Source: Saposhnikovia divaricata
Lineage: Eukaryota; Streptophyta; Magnoliopsida; Apiales; Apiaceae
DNA length: 64,000 bases
Reading direction: 5' to 3'
NCBI GenBank assembly: GCA_036435485.1
Contig: CM071595.1
Span: 102,850,580 to 102,914,579, forward strand
The notes under the pieces are model-generated. The model searched no databases. It was not told the DNA's origin and saw only the letters and a list, made by a program, of their open reading frames with translations. The translations under genes and the position numbers were made by a program. Shown piece after piece: positions 10,318 through 23,534 of the stretch. Each line of letters begins with the position of its first letter. Within the stretch, counting starts at the first letter, position 1.

Positions 10318-13300
10318 ATAATGAAGGGTAAATAAGTAAATTCACGAAGTACCAAAAAATAGGTACCAAAACTTTTAATGTTTATAATAATTTTTTAAAT
10401 TTTAATTTACTCATATTTATGGATTATACTGATGCTTCCTTATTATAAACAACGTATACCGTTTTTTTAATATATTTTATTAATAATTGAAAAGTATGGT
10501 GTGATATTTTCGGGTATATATTAATGATTGAAAAATTAGTTTTAAATAAAAAAGGTAACATTTTTTAATTCGAAAGAAATATTAGTGATTGGAAGATATG
10601 ATATGATTGATATTTTTAGGTGTTTATAAAAAATAATATCTTGGTGTGATATTTTCGGGTGTATATTAATGATTGAAAGATTAGTTTTAAATCAAAAAGG
10701 TAATGTGTTTTAATTCAAAAAAATATGAATGATTGGAAGATACTATATGATTGATGGTTTTAGGTGTTTATAAAAGGTAATATTTTCAACTGAAAGTAAA
10801 AGTGAAAAAGGCAATCGACTAATTACCATTAACTATATTATGTTATTAGTTATTTTAGGTGTTTTAATAGTATATATATAATATATTTTTCTTTATAATG
10901 AAGAATAAATAAGTAAATTCACGAAATACCAAAAAATAGGTACCAAAAAACTGGTACCAAAAAACAGTTACCAAAACTTTTAATGTTTCGGCTTTTATAT
11001 AATAGTAATATACTCATATTTACGGATTATACTAATGTTTCATTATTATAGACAACGTACACGGATTTTTAATATATTTTATTAATAATTGAAAAGTATG
11101 GTGTGATATTTTGGGGTATATATTAATGATTGTAAGATTAGTTTTAAATCACAAAGGTAACGTGTTTTAATTCGAAAGAAATATTAATAATTGGAAGATA
11201 TGATACGATTGATGTTTTTAGGTAATTATAAAAGGTAATATCTTCGACTGAAAGTAAATGTGAAAAAGACAATCGACTAATTATCATTAGTTATATTATG
11301 TTATTATTTATTTTAGGTGTTTTAATATTATAGATATCGATATTTTATTTATAATGAAGGGTATTTTTTAAATTTTAATTTACTTATGTTTACGGATTAT
11401 ACTAATGTTTCCTTATTATAAACAATGTATATGGATTTTTAATATATTTTATTAATAACTGAAAAGTATGGTGTGATATTTTCGGGTATATATTAATGAT
11501 TGAAAGATTAGTTTTAAATAAAAAGGTAACGTGTTTTAATTCGAAAGAAATATTAATGATTGGAAGATATGATATGATTGAAGTTTTTAGGTGTTTATAA
11601 ATGGTAATATCTTGGTGTGATATTTTCGGGTATATATTAATGCTTGAAAGATTAGTTTTAAATAAAAAAGGTAACGTGTTTTAATTCGAAAAAATATTAA
11701 TTATTGGAAGATATGATATGATTGATATTTTTAGGTGTCTATAAAAGGTAATATCTTCAATTGAAAGTAAATGTGAAAAAGGCAATCGACTAATTACCAT
11801 TAATTATATTATGTTATTATTTATTTTAGGTATTTTAATAGTGTATATATCATATCTATTTTTCTTTATAATGAAAGGTAAATAAGTAAATTCACGAAGT
11901 ACCAAAAAATAGGTACCAAAAACTGGTACCAAAAAACAGGTACCAAAACTTTTAATGTTTCGGCTTTTATATAATAGTGTAGATTGGTTAAACATATTAT
12001 CTTTTCTATTTTTCAATAACTAAATAATTTCTTTTTTCAGGTAAAATACAATATCTTTTATATTTTATCTAACTAAAATTCCCTTTTATTAATCAATTTC
12101 CTTTTTCATTTTAAATATATTACCTTTTCTATTTTTCAATAAATAAATAATTTCCTTTTTCAGTTTAAATACACTATCTTTTACAATTTATCTAACTAAA
12201 ATTTCTCCTTTTTTAAAAACACTACGAATACTTTCGTTTAATAAAATAACATAATTATATTATATTTACTATTAACCAATCGATTACCTTTTTCAGCCAA
12301 AACACGTTATCTTTTCTCTTTTCTCTAACTAAAATATCTCTTTTTCCAACTACATCATGGACGGTTACCTTTTTCAGTCAAAACATGTAATTTTTTTCCA
12401 TTCTCTTACTAAAACCTCTTTGTTTCCGATTATATCACATGCGTTTCCATTTAGTATAAATAAAATAATAATATTATAACACTAATAATTAATCGATTAC
12501 CTTTTCAGCTAAAACATATCATCTTTTTTATTTTTTATACTTAAATTTCCTTTTTTCTAGAAATATCACGGACAACATTAATTTCTCATTTTCTAAAAAC
12601 TATGCACAATTTTATTTAGAAAAATAATATAATTAAATTATAATTACTATAAATTAATCAATTAACTTTTTCACATAAATCATGTCATCTTTTTAACTTT
12701 CACGTTATCTTTCTATTTTATCTAAATAAAATATCTCTTTTTCCAATTATAAGACGGGTGGTTCTATTTAATACAATAAACTAATAAAATTATAATATTA
12801 ATAATTAATCGATTATCTTTTTCAGCTAAACGTATCATCTTTACTATATTTTCCAATTAAAATCCCTCTTTTAATAGAAATATATCACGGACAATATTAA
12901 TTTCTCCTTTTCTAAAAACATTATGAGCAATTGTATTTAGTAAAATGACATAATTAAATTATAATTATTATAAATTATTCGATTACCTTTTTCACCTAGA
13001 ACATGTTTGCTTTTTAATTTTCTCTAACTAAATCCTCTTTTTTTCTAATCTTATCACGGGCATTATATTTAATAAATTAGACTAATAATTTTATAATTAG
13101 TAATTATGAACCGATTTTTTTCAACTAAAACCCATCATCTTTTATTAAATAGAACCGCCCGTGATATAATTGGAAAATGAGAGATTTTAGTTAGAAAAAA
13201 TAGAAAGGTATCATGAAAATTAAAATGATGACATGATTTATGTGAAAAAATTAATTGATTAGTTTATAGTAATTATAATATAATTATGTTATTTTTCTAA

Positions 13301-13549
13301 ATAAAATTGCTCATAGTTTTTTGAAAATGAGAAATTAATGTTGCCCGTGATATTTCTAGAAAATAAGGGAAATAAATTAGAAAAAATAGAATAGATGATA
13401 CGTTTTAGCTGAAAAGATAATCAGTTAATTATTATTGTTATAATATTATTATTTTATTTTTAGTAAATAGACTGCCCGTGATATAATTCGAAAAAAAAGA
13501 TTTTATTAAGAGAAAAGAAAAAACGTAACGTGTTTTTGTAAAAAAAGAT
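10318..13549. mobile_element. Helitron-like, AT-rich repeat cluster (left part)
   Basis: The stretch holds no gene. Several times (about 10318-10380, 10900-11005, 11875-11983) it shows the reverse complement of a Helitron 5' terminus: on the minus strand TCTACACTATTATATAAAAG, GCCGAAACATTAAAAGT and a GGTACC-containing segment. The clearest minus-strand 5' end (TC with an adjoining host T) is at 11983. From about 11984 to 13130 it consists of degenerate units of roughly 150 bp sharing TTACCTTTTTCA, CTAACTAAAAT and TATCACGGGC. From about 13140 the same units run in the opposite orientation. Left-end continuation is blocked by gypsy copy 1, which probably inserted here. Confidence 0.6.
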
Positions 13550-16500
13550 TGTAACGCCCCCAAATCCACCTTGACCGGGGACCCGGGTCGTCACATTGTC
13601 TCAATATCCTGTAGCACACGATAACGCGATAATAAAACGAAATATTCATTACAACGGAGCATAAGTGTCCCACTCCGCAGATCCAAGATCAGTCTCACAC
13701 AATATTACAATATGACATATTACATCACCGGATAATATATTACATAAATTCACAAAAGTAGAAAGATAAAGGTTCCAGCTTGATATTCTAGTTCTTGTCA
13801 GCATAGCCTGGAGCTTTTCCCTTTCCTCTGGATCCCTGGCTGGACGTCTCGCCTTTTTCCCTCTTCACAGCTGAATAAAATGTTGTAAAGCAAGAATGAG
13901 CAACTATAGTGCTCAGCAAGTTCTCTTTTTGCTCGGTGTATAAATATAATAATATTGACCGAAAGAAATACTCAAAGTTTAAAATAAACCGGATATCACA
14001 ATGTGACTCTGACTCAATACTCATCTCAAAATCAGAATACTCGAAAGACTCAATTGGTATAACTCTGATGACTCATGATTTAAGAATAAATTGGTCTTCC
14101 ACCTATCGGTATCTCGGTGGGGCGATCAACTCTCCGACCGGGAATACCGTCCTCCAATGATATCGCACTTCGCCCGATCACGGCTACAATACGTTATCAA
14201 CAATATAATATAAATGTATGAATGCTAGCATCATAGTGTGTTATTAATTCAACCCTGGCAGCATAGTGCCTAAATCCTCGTGTCCGTATAACGGTACACG
14301 GGACTCTCTTTCTCTATAATGGGCCTCTTTCCCAAAATTGACCAGTAGAATACAGAATTCTCGAATATTTGATGAACAGATAACTTGAGATAATTCTTCC
14401 AGGAAAATATTTACAAATCTGGCGGACTGCCAGCTTGAATCAATTGTTCCACCAATCCGAACAATGGACTGAGGTAAATTCTCAATAATAATATTTTATT
14501 GGTTGACACGATCAAAATGCCAAACCTTGACAATAACGACAACTATCTCGAACCAATGAGAATAGTCTTAAAATGGAATGTTTTGAGTTGTACCGAACAA
14601 ATAGTACTACTCGAATATTTACAATACTCATAATTGATGAACGTTAAATAGAATATTTTTCACTTGATCAACGAGTGACAACTCTAACGATTCTAATTTT
14701 GTAACTCTTATTTGTTGATTCGAGAGATGAACCAAATAAAAGATAATCAATAATTATTGTCGAATTTGTACAATAAATTCGACTGAAAAGAATAAATTTA
14801 ACTATCTCGAACAAATGAGATTAGTTTCACAGAATCACAATAATAGTCATCTCGAATTAATGAGATCGACCCGATAGCAATGAAATTGATTCCACGCTTA
14901 TAAGGGATAAAATTCGCAAGTAAACTAATTTTAATAGTAACAAAATATCGCAACGAGAAAATAATGCTCAAAAGAATTATTGCATCATATGGAGCAACAA
15001 ATAAATCTCATAATTGACAGCTCGAAAATAAATAAGGAATGAAATAAAACGAACAGAAATACAAGTCTCTAAGAGTTAGGGTAGGAAGGAACTTGCCTCG
15101 ATCTCGTAGTGCAAATGAATGCGGATAAAATTTATACTCTACCCGTGAACTTGCTTCGATCTACGGCTCGAAAATTATTCTCTAAAAATGGCAACTAGAG
15201 ATACGTGAGTGATTCGTCAAAATAAAATAAATGATCCTGAACCGATAATATAATATTTAAATATAAAAATAATAATAATAATATCTCTTGAAAATCTCTA
15301 TAATAATTAACGAAAAATAATTCCTGAATAAATAAATCTCTCTTCGAACTCAGGAATCAAATCTAGAAAATATATTATTAATAATATCCGTAAATCCCAC
15401 TTAAAACGAAAATAGGGTTACCGAATATAACGGCAATTATCCAATTTTAATCTCGTAAATAAGTAAATATTATTCCGATTTTAGCCTCTAAAATAATCTG
15501 ATCCGATCCGATTAATCAAAATAATCCGTAAATGCTAAATATCAGTATTCTAAAATAAAATCATATTTAACTCTATTTATTTATAATTATTCCCTCTTTT
15601 TATCAACGAATTACTAAATTCTAAGTTACGTCCAAAATAATCACTAGTTACCTCTATTTAATTAATTAATCAACTAACCCATTTTTATGAAATTATTTAT
15701 TTCTCACAATTTAAATAATATTTCAATTTTAACTAAACCAAATTAATCCTTTTTTTATTATTTATATGAATCCCGAATAAAAACATACGATCATTAATTT
15801 TTATTGTTACGTTAATATTTTATTATTATTTTCATGACAACAACGGCGTGGGCCCCACTGGCGGCACCACCACCGTGCGCCTCCCCCCTCCCCTGCGTCT
15901 TCTCCAACCCGACTCTCTCCCTCTCTCTCTCCCTCCCTCTCTCTCGCCTGCCCTCTCTCCCTCAATCTCTCCTGCTCTTCCTCCCTCAATCTCTCCACTT
16001 CATCTCTCCATCTCTCTGCCTCCTTACCACCACCACTACCACCATAAATCGGTGGTGGCTGTCTTCACCCAACCCAATCAATCGACACCCCCCATTCTCC
16101 GACAATACACCACCATAACCCCTCCTCCTTTCTCTGCAGCTCTCTTCCAACCCCTCTCTCTCTCTCTCTCTCGCTCCTCTCCCTGTCTCTCTCTCTCAGT
16201 TTCTCCGCTCACCCTCACCATCTCCCCCTTCTCTCCTGTTTCTCCTCCCACCACCGAAACCATCCACCAATCAAACACCACACAAAACCCACACGCACAC
16301 AACATCACCACACCCTCATCTCTCCGATTCAAACCACCATTCACCCCCAAACAAAACACGAAACTGACTACACTAATCGAACCGACCAGCACCAAAACGA
16401 ATTCGAAATTAAAACAAAGAAATTAACAGAAAAGAAAAGAGTAAACTACCTGTGTTCTGTTTTGTATGTATATATGAGGTCCGAGTATTTGTTTTAAAAG

Positions 16501-17042
16501 AAAGAGACAGTAAGGTTTTTATGGGGTGTTTTGTTTTGATTGAAAGTAAGGCTCATACCTGTATATTATGTGTGTATATAGCTCGGTTTGTTTAACTCCG
16601 GAATATGGGGCTGATAAAAGGGATTGTTTTCTGTTTATAACACTTGAAGAGACAAAATGTGGGGGACAAAAGGAAGTGCCACAAAACAATGATTACAAAA
16701 ACAATGATTGTGTTTTGTTTAAATTAAAGCCCGTGTTAGGTGAAAAGAAACTGTTATCTCCTCAATAATCTCGTTTCCCTCCTGCTGGCTAATTAAAACG
16801 AGACTCTAATTTCGTTCTCTAAATAAATACGACTCAAAATTAAAATCCTATTTTTCCTAAATTTCCTAATTTTAATAAATACCAAGTAAATATAAATAAA
16901 TATAATATAATATTTACGCCCATACGAATATATAAATATTAAAATTTACAAAAACGCGTTAATTAAAATATACTAGTGCATCGCTCTTCAATAAAATTTA
17001 AATATCGGTAGGAAAATTATTTAAAAATTCGCTGTTATTACA
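13550..17042 (-). mobile_element. Solo LTR of a Ty3/gypsy element (family B), 3493 bp
   Basis: The unit runs from TGTAACGCCCCCAAATCC to GCTGTTATTACA and is flanked by the perfect 5-bp TSD AAGAT (13545-13549 and 17043-17047). No internal region is present, so this is a solo LTR left by recombination between two LTRs. Terminal sequences resemble the family A LTRs at 24786 and 31099, but the body differs. It carries the GTGGGCCCCAC site (15848-15858) and a long CT-rich tract (about 15890-16330). It sits in Helitron-like DNA. The open frames over the CT tract are not genes. Confidence 0.93.
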
Positions 17043-18724
17043 AAGATAACCGTTCATGATATAATTTGGAAAAAAGATATTTTAGTTAGAGAAAAAAGAA
17101 AAGGTAATGTGTTTGACTGAAAAAGGTAATTGATTAGTTAATAGTAATTATAATATAATTATGTTATTTTATTAAACAAAATTGCTCGTAGTATTTTTAA
17201 AAAAGGAGAAATTTTAGTTAAACAAATTGTAAAAGATATTTTATTTTACCTGAAAAATGAAATTATTTAGTTATTGAGGAATAGAAAAGGTAATATGTTT
17301 AACCCGAAAAAGGAAATTGATTAATAAATGAGATATTTTAGTAAGATAAAATATAAAAAATATTTTAATATTTTTAAAACTTGAATTTTAGAGACTTAAT
17401 TTTTATATGAGATGATTTGATAATAATTATATAAATGTTATCCGTGATATTTCTACAAAAGGAGAGATTTTGGTTAAAAAATATAGAAAAGAAGATAGGT
17501 TTTTGTTGAAAAAACTAATCGGTTAATAATTACGAATAGAATGCCCGTGATATGATTAGAAAAAGGGAGAATTTAGTTATTGAAAATTAAAAAACTATCA
17601 TGTTCTAGGTGAAAAAGGTAATTGATTAATTTATAATAATTATAATTTAATTACGTTATTTTACTAAATACAATTTCTTATAATGTTTTTAGAAAAGGAG
17701 AAATTAATATTATCGGTGATATTTCTATTAAAAGAGGGATTTTAGTTAGAAAATATAGAAAAGATGATACGTTTAACTGAAAAAGATAATCGATTAATTA
17801 TTAATATTATAATATTATTAATTTATTGTATTAAATAGAACCACTCGTGATATAATTGAAAAAAGAGAGATTTTAGTTAGAGAAAATAGAAAGAAATATG
17901 AAAGTTAAAAAAATGACATGATTTATGTGAAAAAGCTAAGTAATTAGTTTATAGAAATTATTATTTAATTATGTTATTTTTCAAAATAAAATAGATCATT
18001 GTTTTTAGAAAATGAGAAATTAATGTTGTCCACGATATTTCCAGAAAAATGGAAAATTAATTAGAAAAAATTAGAAAAGATGGTACATTTTAGCTAAAAA
18101 GGAAATCGATTAATTATAATTGTTATAATATTATTATTTTATTTATATTAAATGGAAAAGCCTGTGATATAATTGGAAAAAAAGAGGTTTTAGTAAGAGA
18201 AAAGAAAAAATGTAACGTGTTTTGGCTAAAAAAGGTAACCGTCCATGATATAATTGGAAAAGTAGATATTTTAGTTAGAGAAAAGGGAAAAGGGAAAAGG
18301 TTTCGTGTTTTGGCTGAAAAAGGTAATCGATTAGTTAATAGTAATAATAATATAATTGTGTTATTTTATTAAACAAAAGTGCTTGTAGTGTTTTTTTTTT
18401 TTTAAAAGAAATTTTAGTTAGATCAATTGTAAAAGATATTGTATTTTACCAGAAGAAGGAAATTGATTAATAAAAGAGAAATTTTAGTTAGATAAAATAA
18501 AAGATATTGTATTTTACCTGAAAAAGGAAATTATTTAGTTATTGAAAAATAGAAAAGATAATATGTTTAACGTGGAAAAGGAAATTGATTAGTTAGTAGG
18601 ATGGATTTTATCTGTAATTGAGTAAGGGTAAATAAGTAAAATCAAAAGGTACCGTACCGACCAACCGACTGACCGACCGACCAACCAAACTTTTAATGTT
18701 TCGGCTTTTATATAATAGTATAGA
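17043..18724 (-). mobile_element. Helitron-like element, minus strand, 5' end at 18724
   Basis: After the solo LTR the minus-oriented repeat units resume (TAGTTAGAGAAAA, TGAAAAAGGTAAT, CGTGATATAATTGG), leading to a Helitron-type 5' terminus that reads TCTATACTATTATATAAAAG on the minus strand and starts at 18724, next to a host T. The adjoining segment 18655-18690 is a small run of ACCGACC-type repeats. Together with 13140-13549 it would form one non-autonomous element interrupted by the solo LTR. I cannot find a matching 3' hairpin, so the other end is uncertain. No coding sequence is seen. Confidence 0.6.
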
Positions 18725-19406
18725 TTGCTATAAACTAATCAATTACCTTTTTCACCTAAAATATGTCATCTTTTTAATTTTCACGTTATCTTTTTCTATT
18801 TTCTCAAACTAAAATATCTCTTTTTCCAATTATATCACGGACGGTTCTATTTAATAAAATAAAATAAAAATATTATAATACTAATAATTAACTGATTATC
18901 CTTTTCAGCTAAAACGTATCATCTTTTATATATTTTCTAACTAAAATCCCTCTCTAAATATCACGGGCAATATTAATTTCTCTTTTTCTAAAAACAATAC
19001 GAACAATTTTATTTTGTAAAATAAAATAATTAAATTATAATTACTATAAACTAATCAATTACCTTTTTCACCTAAAACATGTTACATTTTTAATTTTCTC
19101 TAACTAAGTCCTCTCTTTTTCCATTATATAACGGGCATTCTATTTAATAAAATAAAATAATAATTTTATAATTACTAATATTTAACGGATTACCTTTTTA
19201 ACTAAAACCTTTCACATTTTCTATTTTCTATAACTAAAATCACTGCTTTTCTAGAAATATCGCGGATAACATTTATATAATTATGATCATCATCTCATTT
19301 ACAAATTTAAGCCTCCAAAATTCATATTTTAAATAAATTAATTCAAATTAATAAAAAACTAATATAATATTAAAAGAAAATCCGTGCATCGCACGGGTTT
19401 TAAGTT
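18725..19406 (+). mobile_element. Helitron 3' part with terminal hairpin
   Basis: Plus-oriented units lead to a perfect stem-loop CCGTGCATCGCACGG (19382-19396) followed by GTTTTAAGTTAG, a typical Helitron 3' terminus (a hairpin shortly before a CTRR-like end; here TTAG, one base off). The 5' end of this copy is not adjacent. The minus-oriented Helitron ending at 18724 probably inserted into it. No genes. Confidence 0.65.
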
Positions 19407-21634
19407 AGTACTATTATATAAAAGCCGAAACATTAAAAGTTTGGTTGGTCGGTACCTAATGATTTTACTTATTTATCCTTAATCAATTACAGATAAAATC
19501 AATCCTACTAACAAATCAGTTTCTAAACATATTACCTTTTCTATATTTCAATAACTAAATAATTTCCTTTTTTAGGTAAAATATAATATATTTTACATTT
19601 TATCTAACTAAAATTTCTCCTTTTTTAAAAACACTACAAGCAATTTTGTATAATAAAATAACATAATTATATTATAATTGCTATTACTAATCAACTACCT
19701 TTTTCAGCCAAAATACGTTACCCTTTCACTTTTCTCTAACTAAAATCTCTCTTTTTCCAATTATATCAGGGACGGTAACCTTTTTCAACCAAAACACGTT
19801 ACCTTTTTTCTTTTTATCTTACTAAAACCTCTCTTTTTCCAATTATATCACGGGCGTTTCTATTATACTATTATATAAAAGACGAAACATTAAAAGTTTG
19901 GTTGGTCGGTACCTATTGATTTTACTTATTTACCCTTACTCAATTGCAGATAAAATCCATCCTACTAACTAATCAATTTCTAAACATATTACCTTTTCTA
20001 TATTTCAATAACTAAATAATTTCCTTTGTTAGGTAAAATGCAATATATTTTACATTTTATCTAACTAAAATTTCTCCCTTTTTAAAAACACTACGAGCAA
20101 TTTTGTATAATAAAATAACATAATTATATTATAATTACTATTAACTAATCAATTACCTTTTTCAGCCAAAATACGTTACCTTTTCACTTTTCTCTAACTA
20201 AAATCTCTCTTTTTTCAATTATATCAGGGACGGTTACCTTTTTCAGCCAAAACACGTTACCTTTTTTCTTTTATCTTACTAAAACCTCTCTTTTTCCAAT
20301 TATATCACGGGCATTTCTATTATACTATTATATAAAAACCAAAATATTAAAAGTTTGGTTGGTCGGTACCTATTGATTTTACTTATTTACCCTTACTCAA
20401 TTGCAGATAAAATCCATCCTACTAACTAATCAATTTCTAAACTTATTACCTTTTCTATATTTTAATAACTAAATAATTTCCTTTTTTAGGTAAAATGCAA
20501 TATATTTTACATTTTATCTAACTAAAATTTCTCCCTTTTTAATAACACTACGAGCAATTTTGTATAATAAAATAACATAATTATATTATAATTACTATTA
20601 ACTAATAAATTACCTTTTTCAGCCAAAATACGTTACCTTTTCACTTTTCTCTAACTAAAATCTCTCTTTTTCCAATTATATCATGGACGGTTACCTTTTT
20701 CAGCCAAAACACGTTGCCTTTTTTCTTTTATCTTGCTAAAACCTCTCTTTTTCCAATTATATCACGGGCGTTTCTATTTAATAAAAATAAAATAATAATA
20801 TTATAATACTAATAATTAACCGATTACCTATTCAGCTAAAACATATCATCTTTTCTATTTTTCCTAATTAAATTTCCTTTTTTTCTAGAAATATCACGGG
20901 CAACATTAATTTCTTATTTTCTAAACACTATGAGCAATTTTATTTAATAAAATAACATAATTAAATTATAATTATTATAAACTAATCAATTACCCTTTTC
21001 ACGTAAATCATGTCATCTTTTTAATTTTCACGTTACTTTTCTATTTTCTCTAACTAAAATTTCTCTTTTTCCAATTATATCACGGGCGGTTCTTTTTAAT
21101 ACAATAAACTAATAATATTATAATATTAATAATTAACTGATTGCCTTTTTATCTAAAATATCATCTTTTCTATATTTTCTCCCTCTTTTAATAGAAATAT
21201 CACGGACAATATTAATTTCACTTTTTTTAAAAGCATTACGAGCAATTGTATTTAGTAAAATAACGTAATTAAATTATTATTACTATAGACTAATCAATTA
21301 CCTTTTTCACCAAGAACATGTTACATTTTTAATTTTCTCTCTTTTCCTAATCATATCAAGGGCATTTTATTTAATAAAATAAAATAATAATTCTATAAAT
21401 ACTAATAATTAGCCGATTACAGTTTCAAGTAAACCTATCATTTTTTATATATTTTCTAACTAAAATCCCTCATTTTCTAGAAATATCACGTATAACGTTT
21501 ATATAATTATTATCAAATCATCTCATATAAAAACTTAAGGCTCCCAAATTTATGTTTTAAAAAAGCTAAGTTAAATTAATGAAAAAGTTCATATTATATT
21601 AAAAAAAATCCGTGCATCGCACGGGTTTTAAGCT
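19407..21634 (+). mobile_element. Non-autonomous Helitron with three tandem 5' ends and one 3' hairpin
   Basis: Three copies of the 5'-terminal segment beginning TACTATTATATAAAA start at 19409, 19866 and 20323. Each is 457 bp long, in head-to-tail order, and only the last runs on through further 150-bp-type units to a single hairpin CCGTGCATCGCACGG (21609-21623) and GTTTTAAGCTATT. Helitrons replicate by a rolling-circle mechanism, and repeated 5' ends with one 3' end are a known product. There is no Rep/helicase coding sequence, so it depends on an autonomous relative. The exact terminus is uncertain because the expected CTRR reads CTAT. Confidence 0.7.
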
Positions 21635-21645
21635 ATTAATATAAA

Positions 21646-21709
21646 ATCTTCATCTTCTCAGTCGCCCAATGACTCGAAGCTAGAATCTTCCGTTGTTCGT
21701 TCGTCTCGG
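21646..21709 (+). pseudogene. Copy of a first-exon fragment, lacking its ATG
   Basis: These 64 bases are almost identical (two differences seen) to the coding segment at 23471-23534 and are followed by the same GGTAC splice-donor context. Encoded residues resemble SSSSQSPNDSKLESSVVRSSR. The start codon and leader are missing, and the homology starts about 12 bp after the Helitron terminus. It may be a gene fragment carried or cut off by the Helitron, or half of a local duplication. I do not recognise the parent gene. Confidence 0.5.
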
Positions 21710-22551
21710 GTACTTTTCCGAAATTTTTTTCTTTGATGTGGCACCATGTTTGTTATATGTGTGTCCTGTTTTTTGTTGCTTGAGTTTTGTTTTCAGCACT
21801 AGATCTGAAACTTTACATGTTCTTTGTAAATCTATGTAAATTTTTGTAAGTAGTTTTATGTGCTGAGATTTAAGGCTATGTTTGGTTCAAGGGAGGGGAG
21901 GGGAGAATTTTAAGTATATTAAATAAAAGGGGAGAATTTTAATACTTGACATGCCAATACAAATGAATATCTATGGAAAGAAAATGAAAGTTACATTTTA
22001 AGGGGAGAATTCACCAAATGATTATTATTGAGTATTGATTGATGATGAAAGATTATTGATTGATGATGAAATATAGATTATATTACTAAATTATTATAAA
22101 TAAATTATTCATATCGAATTTTTATTGGATTTTTTGATTTAAATCGGGTTTCAAATTCGGATCAAGTATTGGTTTAGTACACTTGAAATCCAAATTCAAA
22201 ATTAATTTTTTTTGAGTTTGAAATCCATTCAAAATCCAAAATTTACAAAATTTCGAGTTTGGAAAATCAAAAATTTTAGATTTTTGATTGGATATCCGTC
22301 GAATCTAATTATTTTGCCAATTGCAAACAAAAATCTTGATAATATTATAATTGGACTACACTCTTAAAACGTAATTTGGGCCTGTTATTTTTTGTATTGG
22401 GCCCATTATTTCGCATTATATAGCCGTAAATAAATTTTTAGCAGGTATCATTAGGTTGAATGACTTTTAATTTATTATATAGCCGTAAATAAATTTTAAC
22501 TTTTAACGGGATAAATGGATTGGCTCAAAAAGTAGAACTAAATATATCAAA
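21710..22551. other. Intergenic or intron-like stretch, no gene seen
   Basis: This is AT-rich, single-copy-looking DNA. A segment near 21886-21915 (GGCTATGTTTGGTTCAAGGG) resembles one end of a hAT or Harbinger-type MITE, but I cannot find a convincing partner end. A 24-bp direct repeat containing ATTATATAGCCGTAAATAAA occurs at 22415-22438 and 22474-22497. If the exon fragment to the left is genic, part of this may be its intron. Confidence 0.4.
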
Positions 22552-22744
22552 AATGCTAGGCAACCAAACAAAAGTTCCAAAAATTTGTCCAAAATGCCAC
22601 ATGTCTGCTTGTTATAAAAACTAATAATGTGGACCCGCGTGCATTAATATGAGTACCTAATTAAAACATTTCATTTTACCAAGTCAATTCTCCCACATCA
22701 TTTTGGACATTTTATTGAGAACCTTTTTTGGTTCCCTAACATTA
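22552..22744. mobile_element. MITE-like inverted repeat, about 190 bp
   Basis: The left end (AATGCTAGGCAACCAAACAA, on to GTCCAAAATG at about 22597) pairs with the reverse complement of the right end (AATGTTAGGGAACCAAAAAA, on to GTCCAAAATG), giving imperfect terminal inverted repeats of roughly 45 bp. The centre has no coding potential. The TSD is unclear, so I cannot assign a superfamily. Confidence 0.55.
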
Positions 22745-23465
22745 CTCCTAGTGATGTCTATTAGTGCAGTTAGGGGCTTCGGCCCAGTAAGTAATGGGCT
22801 TTGCTCTTTTATTGCTTTAAATGAATTTCCTGTTTATATATACAAAAAAAAGTCTTACTCAATTGATTGCTTGCGTGATCATGTTCACATTTTCAAACTA
22901 TCTCTGGTACTGCAGAATAACATGTCCTAAAATTAGTAACATAGTCAGATTATGATACTTTAGTTCTGGCAGAGTCAAATATACCCTGTGAGGGTTTGGT
23001 TCCAATTTCAAATTATATTGAAGATATTTCATTTTTTAAAATTGTCAGAGCATTTAGAAATGGAAATTATTTATTTGACAAATTAAAATTTATTTTTCAA
23101 ACACAAGTTACAAATTTTTTTATTTATTTTTGATAAAATCCGGTTTTAAAATTTGAACTAAGTGTACAAGATTTACAATTAAAAAAAAGGAAATTAAGAT
23201 ATTTAATGAACCCCACAAACACCAATCCCAGAAACAGACTTTCATTACCTAATCTAGCATACTGCACAGAGCATTCTTCACTTCACTTCTCTGCACAAAT
23301 CGGTACACAAATGAATACACCTATACATACATGGAACATTGGGATCACAACTAAGCTATCAATTGGTCTATGTAGCCTACATATAGACTTACTCAACCTG
23401 CTACAAGTATACATACAATACACACACTCATTCTTCAAATCACACACACTACACGCACTATCTCT

Positions 23466-23534
23466 ATGGCCTCTTCATCTTCTCAGTCGCCCAATGACTC
23501 GAAGCTAGAATCTTCCGCTGTTCGTTCTTCTCGG
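23466..23534 (+). pseudogene. First-exon-like segment with ATG and splice donor
   Basis: ATG at 23466 opens 23 codons (MASSSSQSPNDSKLESS, then AVRSSR) that end exactly at a GG|GTAC donor-like site. The 260 bp upstream is pyrimidine- and CA-rich, like a plant 5' UTR or promoter. Downstream I see no recognisable second exon before the transposons begin. The near-identical fragment at 21646-21709 shows that the segment was duplicated. It could be the true start of a small or disrupted cellular gene, or a captured fragment. The product is unknown to me. Confidence 0.45.

Noticed and set aside
10318..12000. Possible CRISPR-like or satellite array of TAGGTACCAAAA units
   Set aside because: Spacing is irregular, and the units are reverse complements of Helitron 5' ends. 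This is plant nuclear DNA.
22703..22930. 75-codon frame with a hydrophobic N-terminus
   Set aside because: It overlaps a MITE-like terminal repeat, has no homolog that I recognise, and shows no codon or splice evidence.
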